A DNA stretch of 64,000 nucleotides from Pomphorhynchus laevis (taxonomy: Eukaryota > Acanthocephala > Palaeacanthocephala > Echinorhynchida > Pomphorhynchidae): NCBI GenBank assembly GCA_012934845.2, contig WNNJ02003119.1:110340-174339 (forward strand), in the 5' to 3' direction. A model generated the notes under the pieces. The model saw only the letters and a program-made list of their open reading frames with translations, did not search any database and was not told the origin of the DNA. The position numbers were made by a program, and so were the translations under genes. The stretch's first letter is position 1, and each line of letters starts with the position of its first letter. Positions 23,171 through 35,599 of this stretch are shown here, piece after piece.

Positions 23171-23360
23171 ATAAATAATATACTTTGTATTCAAATAAGA
23201 TACTATATAATCAAATTAAATAAGAGGAAATACGTCCTTAAGACGTATTTAGCCCCACTGTTATGTTGGATAGAAGAATTAGGGGCCAAAAGCTGATAGC
23301 ATAGCAGTTCCTCCTGATGACCTCTAATCCTTATTCTGATACAACGTTTATTATTTATTA
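23171..23360. ncRNA. Pseudoknotted RNA fold, copy D, with compensatory changes
   Basis: The hairpin is TACGTC-CTTAA-GACGTA where copies A and C have TACAT/ATGTA, so an A-T pair has become G-C on both sides. One helix has a G-T wobble (CTGTTATG with CATAGCAG). The other has one mismatch (AGCCCC with GGGGCC). Confidence 0.6.
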
Positions 23361-23904
23361 GTCAATTCATAAACATGACGTTTATTTTAAATTTCAATTT
23401 TTTTATTTAAACTTGATTTAAATTATAGAAAATCTAAAAACAATTATTAATTTTATTATTTAATTATTAAATTTTGATTTAGCATTATTATGTTTTGTTT
23501 ATTTTATAATTATATTAAATACGTAGACTCGGTTAGCTGATTTTATTCTACACATTGTTACATAATTACACACATTTTAGTTCGATAAAGAGAAATATAA
23601 CGATCATGATTTTATGGTATTTAAAAATATGGTGATCGATGATCACAGAGATAAACTGTATCTCTTACACAGATTTATCTTACACAGATAAACTGATACG
23701 CTTTGAAATGCTGCTTAGAAACAGCATTTAAAAACGAAAATGTTTGAAAACGTTGTTTTCTCATTGTTTCAAATATTTCCATTAACATTTGAAAATAAAA
23801 TACACTGCAGCAATTATAAATGTAAATTACATTAAAGTTACTAAATGTAATAATAAACAATATCTAACTGCATGTTATTATTTGGCATTACAAATCAAAA
23901 ACAA

Positions 23905-25370
23905 TAAATTAGTTAACTGAGTTCACGTATGTTGTACTTTCATAAAAGTAAAAATGTAAATAAATTGAGATTTTCTAATTCATTTTGTATATTTAAATAA
24001 ACCATAATTTTATGAGTTGATTAATAATTAAAGGTCATTAGTAAGAACTGCTATGTTATCAGGTTTCGATAGATATTATTAAACCCAGCATTGCACAAGG
24101 GCCAAATACATGTTAATAATATATTTCCTCTGCTGGAATTTGATTATTTTATATCTTATTCCAATAAAAAGTATAATATATATTATCCATCCATAAACAT
24201 TTACGGCTTAATAGTTTAAATAAGTTTTTAATAATAATTTGTTGATTTATGTATTTTACTATTTTCTGCTTGATGTTATTTTTATAGTAACCTAGTTTAA
24301 AATATGTATCTATTAAATTATTTTAATGATTTTGAAGAAAGCCAATATCATTACATATTGTTGCAATTCTTAAAATTTCATTATTTAATGTATTATATTT
24401 TATATTATATGGTATGCATGAATGCTCATGCAAAAATATGTTTCTTGTAAATTTAAATATGTCATCTTTACGATATAAATTAATAGTAGTTTTAGTTAAT
24501 GTTAATTTAATGTTCATATCTAGATATACACCTTCTTTATCATTAATATTGGTTTTGTTAAGAATAAGGCTTTCTGGATAAATGTGCTCACTAATTGAAT
24601 AAAAATTATTAGAATTAAATACACATATATCATCAATGTATCGAAACATATATTTCATATATTTATATTGTTTAGATTTAGTTTTTACACAGGTATGAAC
24701 AAATTCATAATCTGTAAAGCTTAAAAACAAGTCAGCTATAATTGGGCTACTATTACCACCCATTGGAACACCTTTTACTTGTCTAAATATAGATGTCCCT
24801 ACTTTTAAATAATTTTGATTTATCAAAATATTTAAGGATTCTATTAATTCAATTTTATCCATATATTTATCTTTACTAGACGGTTTAATTTTTGTTAGAT
24901 ATGCGTTATAGTTATTATAACATAAATATGTATATCTTTTTCCGAATATAAGGTTAATTAATTTTACTAACGCTTCTTTAATATCTACTAAATCTAGATT
25001 TGTATAAAGCGTACTAAAATCGTATGTATTTATATTTTGAAAATTTATTCCTTTTGTCTGTTCTAAAAATTCTTTTGTAGAATTAATACTGAAATAGTGT
25101 TTTATACCAGTATTAATTTCGATTACCTTGCAATATTTTTTAAAGTGTGATTTAATTACTTTAAGTATTTTCAACAACGCTGTGCTTTAAGTATTTAAAG
25201 CACAGCTGTGCTTAAATATAGCTTAAATATACAATACTGTGCTTTAAGTATTTTAAGTATTTAAGTATTTCAGAAAATACTTAAATACTTTAAGTATTTT
25301 CTGTCTATTCATATAGACAGAAAGTGGTTTTAATGTACATTTAAACGCACTACATATGAACCTAGGTTTT
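23905..25370 (-). mobile_element. Naiad-type element, 3' half with long open RT frame
   Basis: The frame 24323-25177 (284 aa) is the longest uninterrupted Naiad RT piece in the window: NTYDFSTLYTN, VKGVPMGGNSSPIIADL, RYIDDICVF and the thumb. A low-complexity block of about 145 bp (25165-25310, AAGTATTT-type repeats) interrupts the upstream coding sequence, which resumes to about 25370. The 3' region is more diverged and its RNA fold (24028-24190) is largely decayed. Confidence 0.8.
25165..25312. repeat. AAGTATTT-type low-complexity insertion in the Naiad coding region
   Basis: TTTAAGTATTT, CTGTGCTTTAAGTATTT and their mirror images recur many times and form hairpins. It looks like slippage expansion of the natural TTTAAGTATTTT sequence found at this point in other copies. 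Confidence 0.6.
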
Positions 25371-25374
25371 ATTG

Positions 25375-26300
25375 AGCACGGTATGTGACGGTATTGTAAC
25401 GGAGAGCACATTATGAGACAATATTGTGAAATAAAGAACAGAATGCGACGCTAATGTAAAAGAGGGTATAAGATGCGACGCTATTGTAAAAGATGGTATA
25501 AAATTGGACGATATTGTAAAAGAGGGTGTAATGCGACGTCATTGTAAATGAGTTAGACTAGATAACTGAGTTTACGATTCCTGAAGGCACAAACTGTTGT
25601 TTGCATTTCGGATGCACAGAATGCGACGATATTGTAAAGGAAGGCACATGATGTGACGCTATTGTAAATGAGGACACAGAATACGACGGTATTATAAATT
25701 AGGACACAAGATGGGATGTTAATGTAAATGAGGGATCAGAATGAGACGCTATTGTAAAAGAGTGTACATAATGAAACGTTGTTGTAAAGGAGGAGTCAGA
25801 ATGCGACGCTATTGGAAGGAGGCACATAATGAGTCATTATTGTAAAGGGGGCACAGAATGCGACGTCATTGTAAATGAGTTAGACCAGATAATTGAGTTT
25901 ACGATTCCTGAGGGCACAAACTGTTGTTTGCATTCCGGATGCACAGAATGCGACGATATTGTAAAGGAAGGCACATGATGTGATACAGTTGTAAATGAGA
26001 ACACTTAATGAGAGGCTATTGTAAAAGAGGGTACATAATGCAACGCTTTTGTAAATTAGGGCACAACTGGGACGTTATTGTACTCAAGAGCTAAGAATGC
26101 TATGTTATATGAAAGAAGGACATATAATACAACGCTATTGTAAAGGAGGGCACATGATTAGACATCATTGTAAAAGAGGGCACAAAATGCAACGGTTTTT
26201 GAAAAGCAGGGAACAGAATTCTTCGGAATTGTAAAAGAGAGCACCGAATTCGATTGTTTTGTAAAAGAGGGAACATACTGCGACAAATTGTAAAAGAGGT
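25375..26300. repeat. Degenerate minisatellite, unit about 30 bp, about 30 copies
   Basis: Units of the form GCACAGAATGCGACGCTATT-GTAAAAGAGG repeat with substitutions and small indels throughout. A larger block of about 130 bp with a non-repeat insert (GAGTTAGACTAGATAACTGA through TTTGCATTTCGGATGCACAG) occurs twice, at about 25515-25660 and 25855-25990, showing higher-order duplication. The repeats diverge throughout, with no constant repeat and variable spacer, so this is not CRISPR-like. No coding frame persists. Confidence 0.85.
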
Positions 26301-26455
26301 TAAAAAAGAGAAAATTTTATTCCCAGTGGCAAATGCGTGCCAACGGCGCGTTTAGAAACCTACTAAGAATAAAGAAAATGATTAAACTGATAAAGAAAAT
26401 GATTAAACTGATAAAAAATAATCCTGTCGTCGTCTAGTATGATTTAATTGCTTCG
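26300..26455 (-). mobile_element. Short 3' end of an L2-like LINE
   Basis: TTTTATTCCCAGTGGCAAAT followed by GCGTGCCAACG matches the 3' terminal segment of the copy at 37310-38115 (TTTATTTTAACGTGGCAAAT, then GCGTGCCAGCG). Only a few tens of bases are recognisable. Confidence 0.4.
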
Positions 26456-26459
26456 TCTA

Positions 26460-27290
26460 GTATGATGTGTTACACTGTGCTCCGGGAGCCACTAAGCTTA
26501 AGTTTTATAATAGTTGATGTTGCCAAAAATCAAAGTTTCGATTACTGGCAGAGCAGACTTCGTCATAATTACCAGACGAGCTGATGATATCCGGCAGCAC
26601 TCACAAATATGGTTAACCACAATCAAAGAATATGATCATGCTACCACGTAAGCAAATTCTCGTAGATGCCTTTTTAATCAGCTAGACGAGCTACCATCAG
26701 CTCGGCTAGGAGTGATAAGGAAGTCTGCTCTACTTGTAATCGAACTCCGGTTTTTGGCAACAACTACGATTATTAAACTGAAGCTTATTAGCTCCCGGAG
26801 CACAGTTTAACACAATCGCATTTAAAATTATAAAAATGTATCGTTCAAAGGATCCTGTGAGAAAGCAAGTAACGACAGTAAGTAAAATTCCCGTGGAATA
26901 AAATTAGGATGATCCGGAACGCACATGGTAAGTTTAAAGAGGATATGCCCATGCTACTACGTAAGCAAATTCTCGAAGATGCCTTCTTAATATATCAAAA
27001 GGCAGCCGAAACGACTGATGGTGGTTCACCCTACTGATAAGTGCTGCCGGCTACCATCAGCTCGTCTAGGAGTGATAATGAAGTCTGCTCTAATTGTAAT
27101 CGAAGCATTAACCATTTGCAATTAACCAAAACATTAATTGCAAATGTTTTGGCAACATTTGCAATTATAAAACTGAAGCTTATTAGCTCCAGGAGCACAG
27201 ATTAACACAATCGAATTTAAAATTATAAAAATGTATCCTTCAAAGGATTCTGTGAGAAAGCAAGCAACGACAGCAAGTAAATTACAAATT
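26460..27290. repeat. Second 360-bp-family array with an inversion junction
   Basis: The stretch 26480-26640 is the unit in minus orientation (CTCCGGGAGCC, AGAGCAGACTTC, GACGAGCTGATGAT). From about 26640 to 27285 about 1.8 units follow in plus orientation (ATGCTACCACGTAAGCAAAT, GGCAGCCGAAACGACTGATG, GGCTACCATCAGCTCG). A short inverted insertion around AACATTAATTGC lies at 27110-27150; the same insertion is present in the 49.7-kb array, so the two arrays share a subfamily. No protein is encoded. Confidence 0.75.
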
Positions 27291-27294
27291 CTGA

Positions 27295-27655
27295 TATCAA
27301 ATTATATAGATAATCACTGAAATTATTAAATATATTTAATAATTATATATAATTTATATATAAACAATAATTTAAACGCGCATTGATATAAAAACATGCT
27401 TACTATTTATAGAAAAGACAAATGTGCAGCTGATTAATAAAGCGTACAGTTATTGTATTTAAAAGTTTATATGTTTAAACTAATCATTAAATTTTTAAAA
27501 TCTGATAGCAATATGATTTTGAATGATCAGGACTTTAATCGCTTAATCGAGTACTGACTCAAAATTATATGCATTAAGTTTATAAACGCATATATTCCTA
27601 GATATATTTGAAACCTATTAGAAACCTATTAAAAACCTATACACAAAGATGATTA
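27295..27655. other. AT-rich DNA, no gene seen
   Basis: No motif or reading frame of note. Confidence 0.4.
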
Positions 27656-27659
27656 TTAT

Positions 27660-27985
27660 TGCATACAAGGTGTTAGCTGAGAAGCTGTTTTGCCTGATCA
27701 AAAAAAACAAATTAATATAGGGCAATCAGTAAATTGTCCGCGTCAAGATCATTTGAACTAACAGGATTCAAGATATCCGTGGAAGTGTCGATTCTCTATC
27801 AGTGCTAGGCACAGTCGCTTAAAGTGCTTCATCGAAGAAGCAGCGACGACTTCATCAGGTAACACATTCCACAAGTTGAGAACGCGATGTAAGGGTACAA
27901 TAAGAAGCATAATAACTTAAAATTTACTAAGTTACAGATAGGAAAATTATCATTGTCAATATGATAGTGTAGAATGTGTTGGGAA
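27660..27985 (-). mobile_element. CR1-group LINE C-terminal fragment
   Basis: The minus strand encodes RVLNLWNVLPDEVVAASSMK, then HFKRLCLALIE (about 27790-27890), the NxWNxLPxEVV signature at the end of CR1-group ORF2 proteins. The 3' tail includes an AAACAGCTTCT hairpin segment (about 27680). It is cut at 27985 by the tail of the next LINE. Confidence 0.6.
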
Positions 27986-30480
27986 ATAAATAAATAAATA
28001 AAGATTTTATTAACAAAATACAATGTTAGATAAGAATAAAACTAGATCTAGCATAAATTATCACCTTTATTATTTGTCAAACACAACTCTTAAAACTTCT
28101 TCAACATCTTAACAGCATCAGGTCCAGTGGGATCTGAGCCCCCGGATGCACCAGCGCGCAGCCTTCCGAATGAACTATTCGAGGTATCTCACCTCTCCCC
28201 ACTAAGAGTCCAGTCGAGACGGACTATTGTCGGTAATCTAGATATGATGAGCTTGAGAAACCTTAGTCTTTGCTCTGGAGAACGTCCACTATAGAAGAAG
28301 ACTAATCCCGAGATAACCCAAGTACCCCGAAGGCAACTTGGGTTTTCCCATTAAATGACAAATGCTGGGACAGCTTCAGAGCCCACCTAGCTCTCTTCAG
28401 AATACGTTTAAGTCTATCCAGGTCAGCTTACCCCGACCAGTTCACCGTGACGGTGAACCCCAGTCCTGACAAAACTGATGCACTTCACCAATTGCTTAAT
28501 AAACCGAGCGTCCTTTGACAAACCCACGAAAACTCGATGGGATTAAGTTACGCCTACTTAAAAGGTCGCAAATTCTACGCGCAAGCGCATTTTTGTAGAT
28601 GGATACGAGGGAATTTTGTATCGAAATAGGTCGTAGGTCTTTGAGACATTAAGCCGGTTTTTTCTTTTGTAAAAATATACGTCGGCTACAATTGATGCTG
28701 GATACATCGGATGGTGAGGGTAAAAGCATTGTGACGGCTACTTCTCTTCTTTGATCGGCTGTCAAAAGCTGACTAACTCGAAAAGAGCGTGGAACGACAG
28801 ATTTGGAGGTGCCCAAAAGTGGGCCCCATAAGTTAAAGATATCCGTAACAGATCAGTATCTGCTCCTGAAGTCACCCCAAGACGTGATTGGCTGGGGGGG
28901 GAGAAAGCGTGGCTCCATAATAGTGGGCTAGTGACTCCTCCAAAACTATCAAGGCCGACGCTACCAATCCAACCAGATGCCCTCTCCCGCCAGCAGGCAA
29001 ACTTCTTGAATATCTTCCATAAGGAAACCTGAGAGGGATTAAGACGAGCAATACTCGTCCTGTCTCTACTCAGCTTACGCCTGTATCTAGAACTCTAGTA
29101 TTCATTCGAGATAATCTGCCGGAAGGAAGAGAGATTGGGAAGGTGTAGCATTTTCACTAGGACCTTGAGTTTTGTTGTAGTGGGATCGTAAATACGACCT
29201 TTAAAGGTAGTAGAAAGGATTCCGGTAGCTTGCAAAGAGAGGTAGGAATGAAATTCGGTCAAACTGTCTTTTCCTATTCTGGGGAAGAGTTGGATAGCTG
29301 TATGAAAGAAGGTCACTAATATAATCAAAGTGGAACCTCCTTCTAAGCAACGTATTTTCCCCTAGCCGCCAGCGTATTAGATCATCAGAGGTGGTCAGCT
29401 GTTGGCGTGACTGCTCAGTGCAGATTGGTTTTAACAACCACATTCTATGTAGCAGTAATATGTCGAGGAGTGAATTTGTTGTAGAGCAATGAAAGTTTGA
29501 GGTTGATGGTTTATGTATAAGATAGTCGTTCCTTGCTCTGCAAAGTTCAGCATTAATCCAACGACCAGTTCAGTCGTTTAAGTCACAGAATAACATGTCG
29601 TAGCCGATACCTACAATTCGGTCCAGGAGGTCACGATTCTTGTGAATCTTCTCCGGTCGGATGTAGACATTGGCTATGCTGATGCGTTTATCATTCTTAA
29701 CTAATTATATAACTAAACAAGAAAGGGCTAGACACTAGTAGGTTCATAAGAGGGAGGACCTTAAGGAGCTTTTAACTAGGGTTAGAAGACCTTAGGAAGA
29801 AGATAAGTGTAAATGGGTTATATACGGAGTAAAGCGGGTGATTATATGCTTAAGGATAAATCGAGTAATGTCCTGGGGGAGACGAATAGACCGCATCTCC
29901 CGACGGACAATAACATCTGCATATCTACAAGATAGAAGCCTAAGGGAGGAAGCACCTCCCGAATTCCACTTAGCGGAGCATGCATCGGCAAAGCTGGCTG
30001 GCTTTATCTGAGCTACCAGATGACGTTTCTTGTAGATTTTGAAGGATACACATTCTCTCGAACAGGCTAAGTAGACTCCTCCACAGTTAGAACAGTGCGG
30101 GGATTTATCGCATTTTTCAGAATGATCATCCAGAGAGCCACATATCCAGCAAGAGTGGGGAAGAGGGCATCCAGAACTCTAATGTCCACATCTGTGGCAG
30201 ACATTACAATGGGGATAGGTCATAGAGTCAGTTTCGATCGGAGTAAATGGCAGATTATGTTTCAGTAAATGGTTCCATTTAAAGTAAGATAGACACTCTG
30301 CCACGTCTACCGAGGCAGAACAAAATGCCACGGGAATCGGCAATCCTCTCTTCCCTGTAATAAATCTGATATTGCTAATCTTAAAATCTTGTTCAGGTGC
30401 TAGAATGTTTTCATCTGGCATGTATGTCGGAATTTTGTCAATAACACTATCTTGTTCAGCTCGCTTTGCTCGCAGAATTT
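27985..30480 (-). mobile_element. I/Jockey-group LINE, broken, with large internal deletion (copy 3)
   Basis: The element runs on the minus strand from ORF1 zinc-knuckle remnants (30179-30421, with SMTYPHCNVCHRCGH and the ISNIRFITGKRGLPIPVAFC segment) through the endonuclease (29095-29443, TTSDDLIRWRL) to the RT and 3' end, which closes with a (TTTA)n tail at 27985. The RT palm is largely deleted: sequence just after the position of the FLDFSAAFDR box joins directly to the post-RT region near 28440-28480. Numerous frameshifts are present. It is the same family as 58.98-62.87 kb. Confidence 0.75.
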
Positions 30481-30599
30481 TTAGAATTAACCTCTCTAAT
30501 TATCAAAACAAATTACAGAGCTGATTATAGTTCCGCTCGCTGAAAAACCTATCATTTCAATCAGTAGCCAATTTAACAGTTTAAACACACAAGGACGTT

Positions 30600-33500
30600 G
30601 ATGGGAGGATGTAAGAAGACAGCTACGACCGACACCAACTGTGCTCAACTACAAGTACAGTGATCGACACACGACTGCAGCGTCTGGACTACAATCGCAT
30701 GCGACAACAGTAAGTCTAAATAAGACCTCCTATGTGGCTTCTGTGCCAACAAACTCATACGCGACTTCTCCCATAAGAACATATCAAACTCCAACGTGCC
30801 CACTCAAACCACTCCAGTCGTTTCTGATGTCCTTTGTCGACCCACTAATCCTGACACCACATGCACTTCTAATCCCATATCTTCACTTACCGACACCCCT
30901 GTCTTTTCCCTTTTGTCTCGTTTCTCAATAACATACATCCCTCAATCAAAATCACCTCTAATAACCTTCACAATCCTTCTACTCATAACCTTTCCTCACA
31001 TCGCTCACCACCCTCTATATTATCCAAATCATCTTTACCGCTGTCAAACTTACTCCCTTGATATCCTCAAATCCCAGCTCTCCTATCGTAATTTCACCAA
31101 CTCACGTTACTCGTCCTCCTTTACCGAAACGATTTTCTTCTGACGATCGTTGCGTCATCGTCACTAATATCATTCCATCCACCTCTTTATCTCCACTAGC
31201 ACGTCTCGACCACGATATTTCCGTATTCAGATCCATCCTCTCGTATCTTGTTCCTGCGGATAAACCATCCTTTTTCAACAGCATCTCACCTGTTGCATTC
31301 ACCCGCCTAAACAAATCTTCTCAATATAATCATTCCCAGCCTCTTCTCCTAAAAATTGTTTTCAAGCATCGCTCTCACGCGTCCTCTGTCCTCTCCCAAC
31401 GATTCAAACTCATGTACTCTTAGGCCACTCGCATTTTCCTCGATCGCACTCCCTCCGAAATCGCTCAACTCTCAACTGCCCGCATCGAAAAACGCCGTCG
31501 GGAGGAAAACGGCGAAACATCTCTCCATACGAAACATCGACGAAAATTTTCAAGTTGTCCAGACCAACCCAAAAATTCGATGGCGCTCCATCTCTCCTAT
31601 GTGTCTTCTCCACTAGCCCCTATCACCACAACACACGGTTTCCGCCTCGGCCTCCTTAACACTAGATCTATTCTCAATAAATCCGATATCATCCTCAACC
31701 TATTTACCAAGCAATTCATCAATCTCTTCTGCCTCACCGGATCCTGGCACTCCGATTCTGACGACCTCTCCATCTGCCGTCTGATCTCTGCCAGTTGCTC
31801 ACTAGTCGAATCCGCCCGCCACTCAGCTCATCCCCTTCTAAATTCTCTAATCATGGCGGCATTGTCGCATTCGCCCGTCACCCAGCGTCAATTCGCAATA
31901 TCACTTCACATTTCAGTCCTTGCTCTTTTGAATTTCTCACTTGTCGTTCTTCTAGCCCTATCACTCTAGATCTCGCCAGTTCATCGACATTATATCCAAC
32001 TACAAACCCATATCCACTGCCCCCACACATATACTTGGTGGGGCACTCGACATCATCGCTGTCCCCGATCGTTTTGCTGCCTACACCTCACTGTCCATCT
32101 CCGATCTTGGTCTATCCGATCACTTTTTCGTTACACTTGATCTCACTCACAACCACACTCCTCCTCACACACCTACAATCCTCCGTCGCCCTTGGAGAAA
32201 TCTTGACCACTTCCTTCTCCGCTCTGCCTTCCTCAAATCGTCTCTATCATATCCTACAATAACATATTCATCTCCTCACGATTTCGCTTTTCTTTTCAAC
32301 TCTGAACTCACATCCACTCTCGCTCTTCTCTTGCCCTTCAAGTCTCACCCACACCGTCGCTTGCACCGTACCCTATGGTTTGACATCAAATGCCTACTCT
32401 CAAAGCGTCGACTCCGCCATGCTTTTCGAGTCTATCACCGCTCTCTCAGACGTGATTTCCGCTCGATCACTCCGTCTTTCCGTGATTCCTATCTTGCTCT
32501 TCGCCGGTCTTATCTCAACCTACTACGTACCAAATGCAAATCCTTCTGGCAGCATATAATCATCGCTTCATTCAACTCTAAAAGTCGATAACATACTTTT
32601 AACTCAATCCTTGCACGTTCCTCTTCGCCGTGCAACATCAATACCCATGATTATTCGTCATTTTTCCAGACTAAAGTATCCACGTTGCTCTCTCACACCC
32701 CGGTTTCCATCCTATCCCACTCTGCCCCGCCTCGCATCATCCTCCTGGAACTCTTTCATCTTCTCCCTGTCTCTCCTACCGAAGTCTCATATGTCATCAT
32801 GTCCTTACCCAACAAAACCTCACCTGCCGATCCCCTGTCTACCCACATACTTAAATCCATATGCTCATCGATATCCCCTTTTCTCACAATTTTGTTTAAC
32901 TCGTCCATCCGCAGTCGTATCTTCCTTTCACACTGGAAATTCGCAATCGTTCGTCCCCTCCTTAAGAAACAATCACTCGACCCCTTCCTGCCTTCTAGCT
33001 ATCGCCCCATTTCACTACTACCTACTCTTTCTAAGCTCTTAGAACGCCTCATATCAATACAAATCAACGCTTATCTCTCCTCATCCAATATGCACCCTCC
33101 TTTCCAATTCGATTTTCGCTCTAATCACTCCATAGAAATCGCCTGCATGAAAGTTTACAACGACTTACTCATTTCTCGAGACAAGGATCAATATAGTGTT
33201 GTCATCTCCCTCGACCTCTCCACCGCCTTCGACATTGTCGATTACTCCGTCCTCCTTTCTCGACTTCCTTATGATTATAGCTTTTCTTCCTCCTCCTTAA
33301 CATGGTTTGCCTCGTATCTATCCGACCGTCACTTTCGCAGGTCCTACAAAGTTCAGTCCTAGGTCCCCGCTTTTCTCTCTTCTGCTTCGCGATCTCTATC
33401 CGTTTATCAAACCTTACTCTTTTAACGTCATGCAATAGATGACATCCTCATCTATGCTTATGCACCCGCACATCACATATACGATATCGGCATTTCTGCC

Positions 33501-33905
33501 TCCAACTGTATTTCTTCTATCCACATTCACATCAAACTCCGCCTTCTTCTCGTTACTTTTCGTCTCATCGCTGTCGGCTCCCCGTCGTTCATCAACCTTC
33601 CTTGCTTAGACGACACTCGCCACACCTCGCTATGGCTGCGTTCCCGTCATACCCTCTTACTCCACGTTCCCAATTACTCCAACAACTACGGTCTTTAATC
33701 CTTCCTCGTCGCCCCCCCACTCGCCTGGAATCAACTACCTCTCGACATTCGCCGCGCTCCCTCCTTTATAAAATTCAAACACCTCCTCCGTTCACACCTT
33801 CTCGACACATATTTACATTTTTGTTTTGTTGTGGTCATGTAAGCATGCGCTATCACGCATTTGCCACGTTCTAAGCCAGTATTTGCTTGACGATTGAGTT
33901 TTTTG
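30600..33905 (+). mobile_element. L2-like LINE, plus strand, broken
   Basis: The endonuclease start LGLLNTRSILNKSDII (about 31640) and FCLTGSWH (normally FCLTETWL) are followed by RT pieces: PLSTHILKSICSS, SSYRPISLLPTLSKLLE (about 32990-33045) and ISLDLSTAFDIVDYSVLL (about 33205-33250). The end (about 33715-33830) reads in shifted frame as a PLAWNQLPLDIRRAPS-type tail. The order endonuclease, RT, WNxLPxxIR is that of L2/CR1-group ORF2. The YADD box region is deleted between about 33360 and 33600. Upstream frames (30641-31400) are Ser/Thr-rich and may be ORF1 remains. Many frame changes; this copy is dead. Confidence 0.7.
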
Positions 33906-35590
33906 CATATTTGTCAAATCCTCTGATCGTCCTAACCCATTTATTTTGATTTTTTGCGAAATAAAATTTGCTGCATATATCATCTTGTAAGAAATGATTA
34001 TCAAAAGCGCGGACATAAAATTGCTGCTCAGAAGCCAAAGCTATAACTGTGCTTATAAAATCAACGTAGTTTTTCAGCGATTATTTTATTAAGTTACTAC
34101 ATAACAAGACATTTGTGTTTTGAAACAATGTTTGATAATGTAGTAACATCTGATTCTATCAAGTAATGCTTAAACAAGTGACGCCACGCTTGTTGAATCC
34201 TGTAAAAATAAAAGAATACAGGCTGATAAATGTGAACTATATTGTATTGAATAACTTGCACACCCAACTTGATTGATTATATATAATGTATAATATATAG
34301 TATTAATATATAATATATATAAGTATATCCCAGATGGCCAATACAAGATTTTGCTAGGATGTATCTATTTATGATTAGTGTGGACTTATATTAAACCATA
34401 TTGCTATTATCAAAATCACGATCTGGTAATTCTATATTTTCAAAATATTGTATCAAATGTATGTATAAAAAATGTAAGCATTTACATCAGGAAACAAAAG
34501 ATTTCGTACTCTTACCGGACATTCTGTGGTTGTCCTTGATGACGGCGTGATGACATTGGGGTTTTTATTTGTATCGTAGCTCCTATGCTTGGTACACGTA
34601 CGAATTACCTGTCGCTTCTCTAATGTTCTCTTTTGTCCTTATAGCAACAAAATCACGCTGCCAGTATTTTTATCTATATCGAAACTACAAGAGCATTGCG
34701 ACTGTGGTGTCGGCGTTTGTCGTCATGGCAGAGAATAATTTCACATATGATATAAGCTGTGTTTGACAATAATTATCATTTTCTTTTTGAACAGTAAATT
34801 ACTGAACGACGCCATCGTTTCTCCCTTTTTTAACTACTGGAAATACATCATTGTAAAATATTATTCTTTTTATTCACGTCACTAAACACGTACTGTTGAA
34901 TTACACTGCTATACGAGAAAATAAAGGATACGACTTATTCATTTGTTCATTTTAATGTTTTACAACAGCTATGCAACTTGTAAGCTGAAAAACATTAGCT
35001 AATGGCGTTTTATGTAAAATATTATACGTGAGATGAACCCGGATAATTGAAGATATTATATTGTTACTTTCAACGACGCAGTCGTCTTATCTATTCTATT
35101 GTGTTGTGCTTAAAATCCCTTTTAAGATATTTATTTCTGTGGCTACAGACACTACGACATCGTTGTAAGAACACACACAATAGAGGATAAATTCACACCT
35201 CTCTTAATATTAAAAAATTATAATTGTTATTTAATAAAGCAAGAGTTAAATAATTGTTGTAACCGAATAAAAGGCTTTTAGTCACAAATCTAAAAAGTAA
35301 TAATTAAAGTTAATAATAATTATGCAAATTTTATTTTATTGTAAGGTAAACTTGAAATAAAAGATAATTTCATTTCTTCTCAATAGACATACGCTATAAT
35401 CAAAAAATTACACGATCAAATACATCTAGATAATTGTAAGGTATATGTTTTTTTATTAAGATAGCTTTTATTTTAACACAATTAATGGTTATTAGTTCAT
35501 TAAGTGTAATAAAATAGGCAGAAAATATGTACATTAAAATATTACGCGTTAACATGCGTGGATATTATTATTTAAATTGCCGCAATATTC
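33905..35590. other. No gene recognised
   Basis: Mostly unique-looking A/T-rich DNA. A frame at 34569-34766 is short and has no known motif. Nothing else is supported. Confidence 0.4.
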
Positions 35591-35599
35591 GGAATATAA

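Larger units (their letters stand above)
22641..23560 (+). mobile_element. Naiad 3' ends, two in tandem, plus orientation
   Basis: Starting from a TTTTGCATGA-type thumb segment at about 22655, the last coding part is followed by the structured RNA (22897-23055). A second, partial copy of the same 3' region then appears (ACTAGGTTACTATAAAAATA at 23059) with its own structured RNA (23171-23360) and the AT-rich terminus ending at GTTAGCTG near 23539. This is a partial tandem duplication of one element's 3' end, or two stacked insertions. Confidence 0.7.

Noticed and set aside
25375-26300. CRISPR-like array
   Set aside because: Units are contiguous and degenerate, with no constant repeat and variable spacer pattern, in an animal genome.
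30641-31970. Several Ser/Thr/Pro-rich open frames as host genes
   Set aside because: They line up with the region upstream of, and the start of, the endonuclease of a broken L2-like LINE; C/T-rich composition keeps multiple frames open.
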